DNA of 61,971 nt from Gemmatimonas sp. (GTDB taxonomy: Bacteria; Gemmatimonadota; Gemmatimonadetes; Gemmatimonadales; Gemmatimonadaceae): the NCBI GenBank assembly GCA_023910675.1, contig JAAVWC010000022.1:1-61971 (forward strand), written 5' to 3'. Numbering within the stretch: position 1 is the stretch's first letter; each line of letters starts with the position of its first letter. A model generated the notes under the pieces. It did not search any database, was not told where the DNA came from, and saw only the letters and a program-made list of their open reading frames with translations. The position numbers and the translations under genes were made by a program. Below, piece by piece: positions 59,098 to 61,971 of this stretch.

Positions 59098-59732
59098 TGT
59101 CATCGACGGACCGGCTGCCGCCGCTCGTGGTACATGCGCCACGCATCGAACCTGCACTGGCCAAGCGCATCAGGCTCGTCTGCTTCGATGTGGACGGTGT
59201 GCTCACCGATGGTGGACTGTACCTCGGCAGTGCACAGCACGAGGGCGGTTCCGTGCCGTTCGAACTCAAGCGGTACGATGTGCAGGACGGTCTGGGCATG
59301 GCGATGCTGCGCGAGTGTGGGCTCAAGGTCGCGATCATCACGGGCCGGGTGTCAGAGAGCGTGGCAACCCGCGCGCGCGAGCTGCGCGTGGACGCCTGCA
59401 TCCAGGATCCCCAGGCGCGAAAGCTTCCCGCGCTCAAGCGCTTGTGCGAGTCGCTGGGCATTTCCCTCGACGAGGTCGCATTCGTTGGGGACGATCTGCC
59501 GGACATTGCGGTGTTGCGTGCGGTAGGATTGCCGGTGGCGGTGGGCAATTGCATTGCCGAAGCCGCGCGCGCGTCGCACCTGCAGCTCTCGGCGCGCGGC
59601 GGGTTTGGCGCCGTTCGCGAATTCTGTGAACTGTTGCTCACCGCCCGTGATGAGTGGACTGATGCCGTCGAGCGGTATGTCCACAGTCGCAGCGTCGATG
59701 ATGTTGCCGTCGCGACGGAGATACCGCAGTGA
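59097..59732 (+). CDS. kdsC: Kdo-8-phosphate phosphatase
   Basis: HAD-superfamily enzyme that removes phosphate from Kdo-8-P. 211 residues from ATG 59097. Nucleophile Asp pair in CFDVDGVLTDG, motif II ITGR, motif IV VGDDLPDI. Its N-terminal ~25 residues and C-terminal ~30 residues are variable. Sits between kdsA and kdsD as expected. Confidence 0.94.
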
Positions 59733-60736
59733 GGGCGACCATGCCGACATCACGTGAGCTCAGCCGCGATCTCTCCGATACGGCGCTCATCGTTGAGAGA
59801 GGGCGTCGTGTCCTGGCGCTCGAAGCGGAGGCGCTGCGCGCCAGTGAAGCCGCGCTTGGCGAGGCGTTCGCCGATGCGGTACACCTCTTGGCCACGTGCA
59901 CCGGTCGCGTAATCGTTGCCGGCGTCGGGAAGTCGGGCTTGGTGGGGCGCAAGATGGCAGCCACGTTCACCTCGACGGGGACGCCGGCCATGTTTCTCCA
60001 TCCGGTGGAGAGCGTGCATGGCGATCTTGGCATTGTCGGCCCCGACGATGTGGCCATTCTGATTTCGAAGAGCGGCGAGAGCGACGAACTGCTGGGGCTC
60101 ATCGAGGCACTGGCCCGAATGGGTGTGAAGCGTATCGCGATGACCGCCATCGCAACGTCCAGGCTGGCGCGACTGTCCGATGTCACGCTGGACCTGCTCG
60201 TAAAGGAGGAGGCGTGCCCGCACGATCTGGCACCGACGACGAGCACCACCGTGACCATGGCGCTCGGCGATGCGCTGGCGGTGGCTGTGTTGCAAGCGAA
60301 GGGATTTCAGGCGCACGATTTTGCCCGGTTGCACCCGGGCGGGGCGCTTGGACGCCGGTTGCTTACGCGCGTTTCCGATGTCATGGTCACCGCGCCACTG
60401 CCAATTCTCGACCCAATGGCGACCATGCGCGAAGCGGTCGTCCTGCTCGCGGAACGGCGCGGCATTGCCATTGTCGTGGAACAGGATCGGGTTTCCGGGG
60501 TCGTCACCGCTGGAGATCTCACGCGCCTGCTGGAGCGCCAACACGACGTATTGTCGGTACCGGTGGCGACGGTCATGACGACGTCGCCGCGCACCGCTGA
60601 AGACCACGAATTGGGGAGTGCCGTAGTGCACCGCATGGAAACGTTTGGAATCATGGCCATGCCAGTCGTCGATGCGGCGAAGCGCCTCGTAGGCGTTGTG
60701 CATCTGCACGACCTCATGCGCGCCGGAGCCGTATGA
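59729..60736 (+). CDS. kdsD: Arabinose-5-phosphate isomerase
   Basis: Makes arabinose-5-phosphate for KdsA. 335 residues from GTG 59729, or 331 from ATG 59741. N-terminal SIS sugar-isomerase domain (GVGKSG, TSTGTPAMFLHPVES, SKSGESDE) followed by two CBS domains. Completes the four-gene Kdo set. Stop overlaps lptC. Confidence 0.96.
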   Translation: MRATMPTSRELSRDLSDTALIVERGRRVLALEAEALRASEAALGEAFADAVHLLATCTGRVIVAGVGKSGLVGRKMAATFTSTGTPAMFLHPVESVHGDLGIVGPDDVAILISKSGESDELLGLIEALARMGVKRIAMTAIATSRLARLSDVTLDLLVKEEACPHDLAPTTSTTVTMALGDALAVAVLQAKGFQAHDFARLHPGGALGRRLLTRVSDVMVTAPLPILDPMATMREAVVLLAERRGIAIVVEQDRVSGVVTAGDLTRLLERQHDVLSVPVATVMTTSPRTAEDHELGSAVVHRMETFGIMAMPVVDAAKRLVGVVHLHDLMRAGAV

Positions 60737-61299
60737 CCCGGCTCTTCATGCGCGTCATTGGGGGATGTGCGGCCGTGGTGCTCCTCACCGCCGCCGGATG
60801 TCCCAAGAAGAAGGCGGCTGCCCCGAAGCGTGCGCAGACGAGCGCCATGCCCGACTCCGCCGATCAGATGGGGTTCGGGGTTCGGCACATTCTCACTAAT
60901 AAGGGGGTGAGCAATGGCGAGCTGCTCGCCGATACCGCCTTCATCTACGAAGACGGGACCCGGCTCGAGATGCGCCGCGTCAACATGACGTTCTTCACGT
61001 CGCAGGGCCTCAAGGACGGCGTGCTGACATCGAAGGCGGGCACGTACAATTCGCGGCTCCAGCGACTGGAGGCGCGCGGTGACGTCGTTGTCGTGCGGGA
61101 AGACGGGAAGCGATTCACCTCGCAGCAGTTGGTCTTCGATCAGATTCGCAACCAGTTCTTTTCGGATTCCGCCTTTGTGTTGAACGAGCCGACCCGGCAA
61201 CTCTCGGGGATTGGTTTCGAGTCAGACCCGAAGCTCACCAATTTCAAATGCCTGAAGGGGTGTAAGGGCATCGCTCCTGTGCAGGTGCCCGCGCGTTGA
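60733..61299 (+). CDS. lptC: LPS export protein LptC-like, predicted lipoprotein
   Basis: 188 residues. A signal sequence ends in the lipobox TAAGC (Cys23), so it should be lipid-anchored, not held by a transmembrane helix as in E. coli. The rest is the LptC beta-jellyroll: GVRHILTNKGVSNGELLADTAFIYEDGTRLEMRRVNMTFF, then SKAGTYNSRLQRLEARGDVVV. LptC joins the LptBFG exporter to LptA. Position after kdsD and before an OstA-domain gene supports the call. Confidence 0.88.
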   Translation: MTRLFMRVIGGCAAVVLLTAAGCPKKKAAAPKRAQTSAMPDSADQMGFGVRHILTNKGVSNGELLADTAFIYEDGTRLEMRRVNMTFFTSQGLKDGVLTSKAGTYNSRLQRLEARGDVVVVREDGKRFTSQQLVFDQIRNQFFSDSAFVLNEPTRQLSGIGFESDPKLTNFKCLKGCKGIAPVQVPAR

Positions 61300-61971
61300 A
61301 GAAGGCGTGGGGAGGGCTGAACGCGCGTCGACACCGCGGCGGAGTACTATGGGCCGTCGCCGTGGCGACGATGCTCGCCAGTTGCCGCGGCGGTAGTCGT
61401 GCGCCGCGGCCAGCGACGCCGGCGCCGGCGGTGGAGCAAGGGAGGCGCGATAGCGCCAAGGTCGCCCCCCCGGAAAGTGTCAGCGTGTCCGCCCAAAAGC
61501 CGGACTCGACGGTGCGCGTTGCTGGCACCGATTCCGTCGCGGCTCGTTCAGATTCCACCCCGATAAAGAGCGCGGACAAGCGCGCGGCCACCAAGAAGCC
61601 AGCAGCGTCCAAACCGTGCGTGATGGACTTCTCCGAATCACCGCCGGAGACGCGACTGCTGTACAGTCGCATGTCCGATGGAATTTCGAATACCTTCATC
61701 GGCGGTGGATTCGTTGGGCATTGTCAGGGCGAAAACAATCGCTTGCGGGCTGACAGTGCCGAACAATTCCAGGCGCCCGGCATCGTGAATCTGTACGGCA
61801 ATGTCGTGTACGAAGAGCCGAACAAGGTGCAGATCACGGCGACGCACGCGACGTACTTTACGCGTGAGGGCAGACTGTACGCCGACGGTAATGTCGTGGC
61901 GACTCAGCTGTCGTCTGGCAGTTCGTTCATCGGACCGAGCATCGAGTATTTCCGCAGTACGCCGGAACGTC
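61296..61971 (+). CDS. LptA/OstA-domain protein, predicted lipoprotein (3' partial)
   Basis: The frame from TTG 61296, overlapping the lptC stop by 4 nt, is open to the right edge (225 residues visible). It has a signal sequence with lipobox LASC (Cys30). A low-complexity Pro/Ala/Ser/Lys linker runs from about residue 31 to 107. The OstA-type domain begins near residue 120: RADSAEQFQA, GIVNLYGNVVYEE, ATYFTREGRLYADGNVVAT. E. coli LptA is a soluble periplasmic protein without lipid or linker. An LptD N-terminus is the alternative; the missing 3' end would decide. Confidence 0.78.
   Translation, partial: MKKAWGGLNARRHRGGVLWAVAVATMLASCRGGSRAPRPATPAPAVEQGRRDSAKVAPPESVSVSAQKPDSTVRVAGTDSVAARSDSTPIKSADKRAATKKPAASKPCVMDFSESPPETRLLYSRMSDGISNTFIGGGFVGHCQGENNRLRADSAEQFQAPGIVNLYGNVVYEEPNKVQITATHATYFTREGRLYADGNVVATQLSSGSSFIGPSIEYFRSTPER

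Overview
The window is one continuous stretch of GC-rich bacterial chromosome, tightly packed with core genes. Almost all lie on the + strand; only dcd and a terC-like gene are on the - strand. It carries Kdo synthesis and LPS-export genes, so the organism has an outer membrane. Quinone genes are of the futalosine (menaquinone) type, succinate dehydrogenase is the cytochrome b558 type, and complex I is a complete 14-gene set. My best guess is a Gemmatimonadota member (Gemmatimonas-like). This is inferred from gene content and protein style, not proven.

Layout: 1-7.2 kb holds the end of a family-4 uracil-DNA glycosylase, dnaB, radA, ispD, a Sua5-family enzyme, a YwlE-like phosphatase, aroE and comF, mostly overlapping at stop/start codons. 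7.2-12.5 kb holds lower glycolysis (gap-pgk-tpiA), secG, carA and an HU-like protein. 12.6-14.3 kb is moaD-moaE-moaA. 14.5-18.9 kb holds malate dehydrogenase and sdhCAB. 18.9-20.3 kb holds a diheme cytochrome of the thiosulfate dehydrogenase (TsdA) type coupled to a Tat-exported DsrE-like protein. 20.3-20.5 kb is a 200-nt near-perfect nested palindrome, followed by dcd on the opposite strand. 21.4-35.7 kb is nuoABCDEFGHIJKLMN without interruption. 35.8-42.4 kb holds a phosphohexomutase, a UPF0182 membrane protein, sucCD and ndk. 42.6-48.7 kb is DUF177-rpmF-plsX-fabH-fabD-fabG-acpP-fabF, with fabF broken by one extra T. 48.8-52 kb holds mqnE-mqnA-mqnC and ispF. 52.5-55.7 kb holds a DedA protein, a XerD-type recombinase, a pabA/trpG amidotransferase and terC. 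55.8-61.97 kb is kdsB-pyrG-kdsA-kdsC-kdsD-lptC-lptA, the last running off the right edge.

The genes join into a coherent energy scheme: glycolysis and malate/succinate oxidation feed complex I and a menaquinone-type SDH, and three menaquinone genes are nearby. The rest is envelope building (Kdo, LPS export, fatty acids) and housekeeping.

The items most worth a second look are the giant palindrome, the fabF frameshift, the TsdA-like/DsrE-like pair, the CX5CX2C radical-SAM motif in MqnE, a missing Fe-S cysteine in the uracil-DNA glycosylase, and the two lipid-anchored LPS-transport proteins. I found no rRNA, tRNA, CRISPR array, prophage or insertion sequence.
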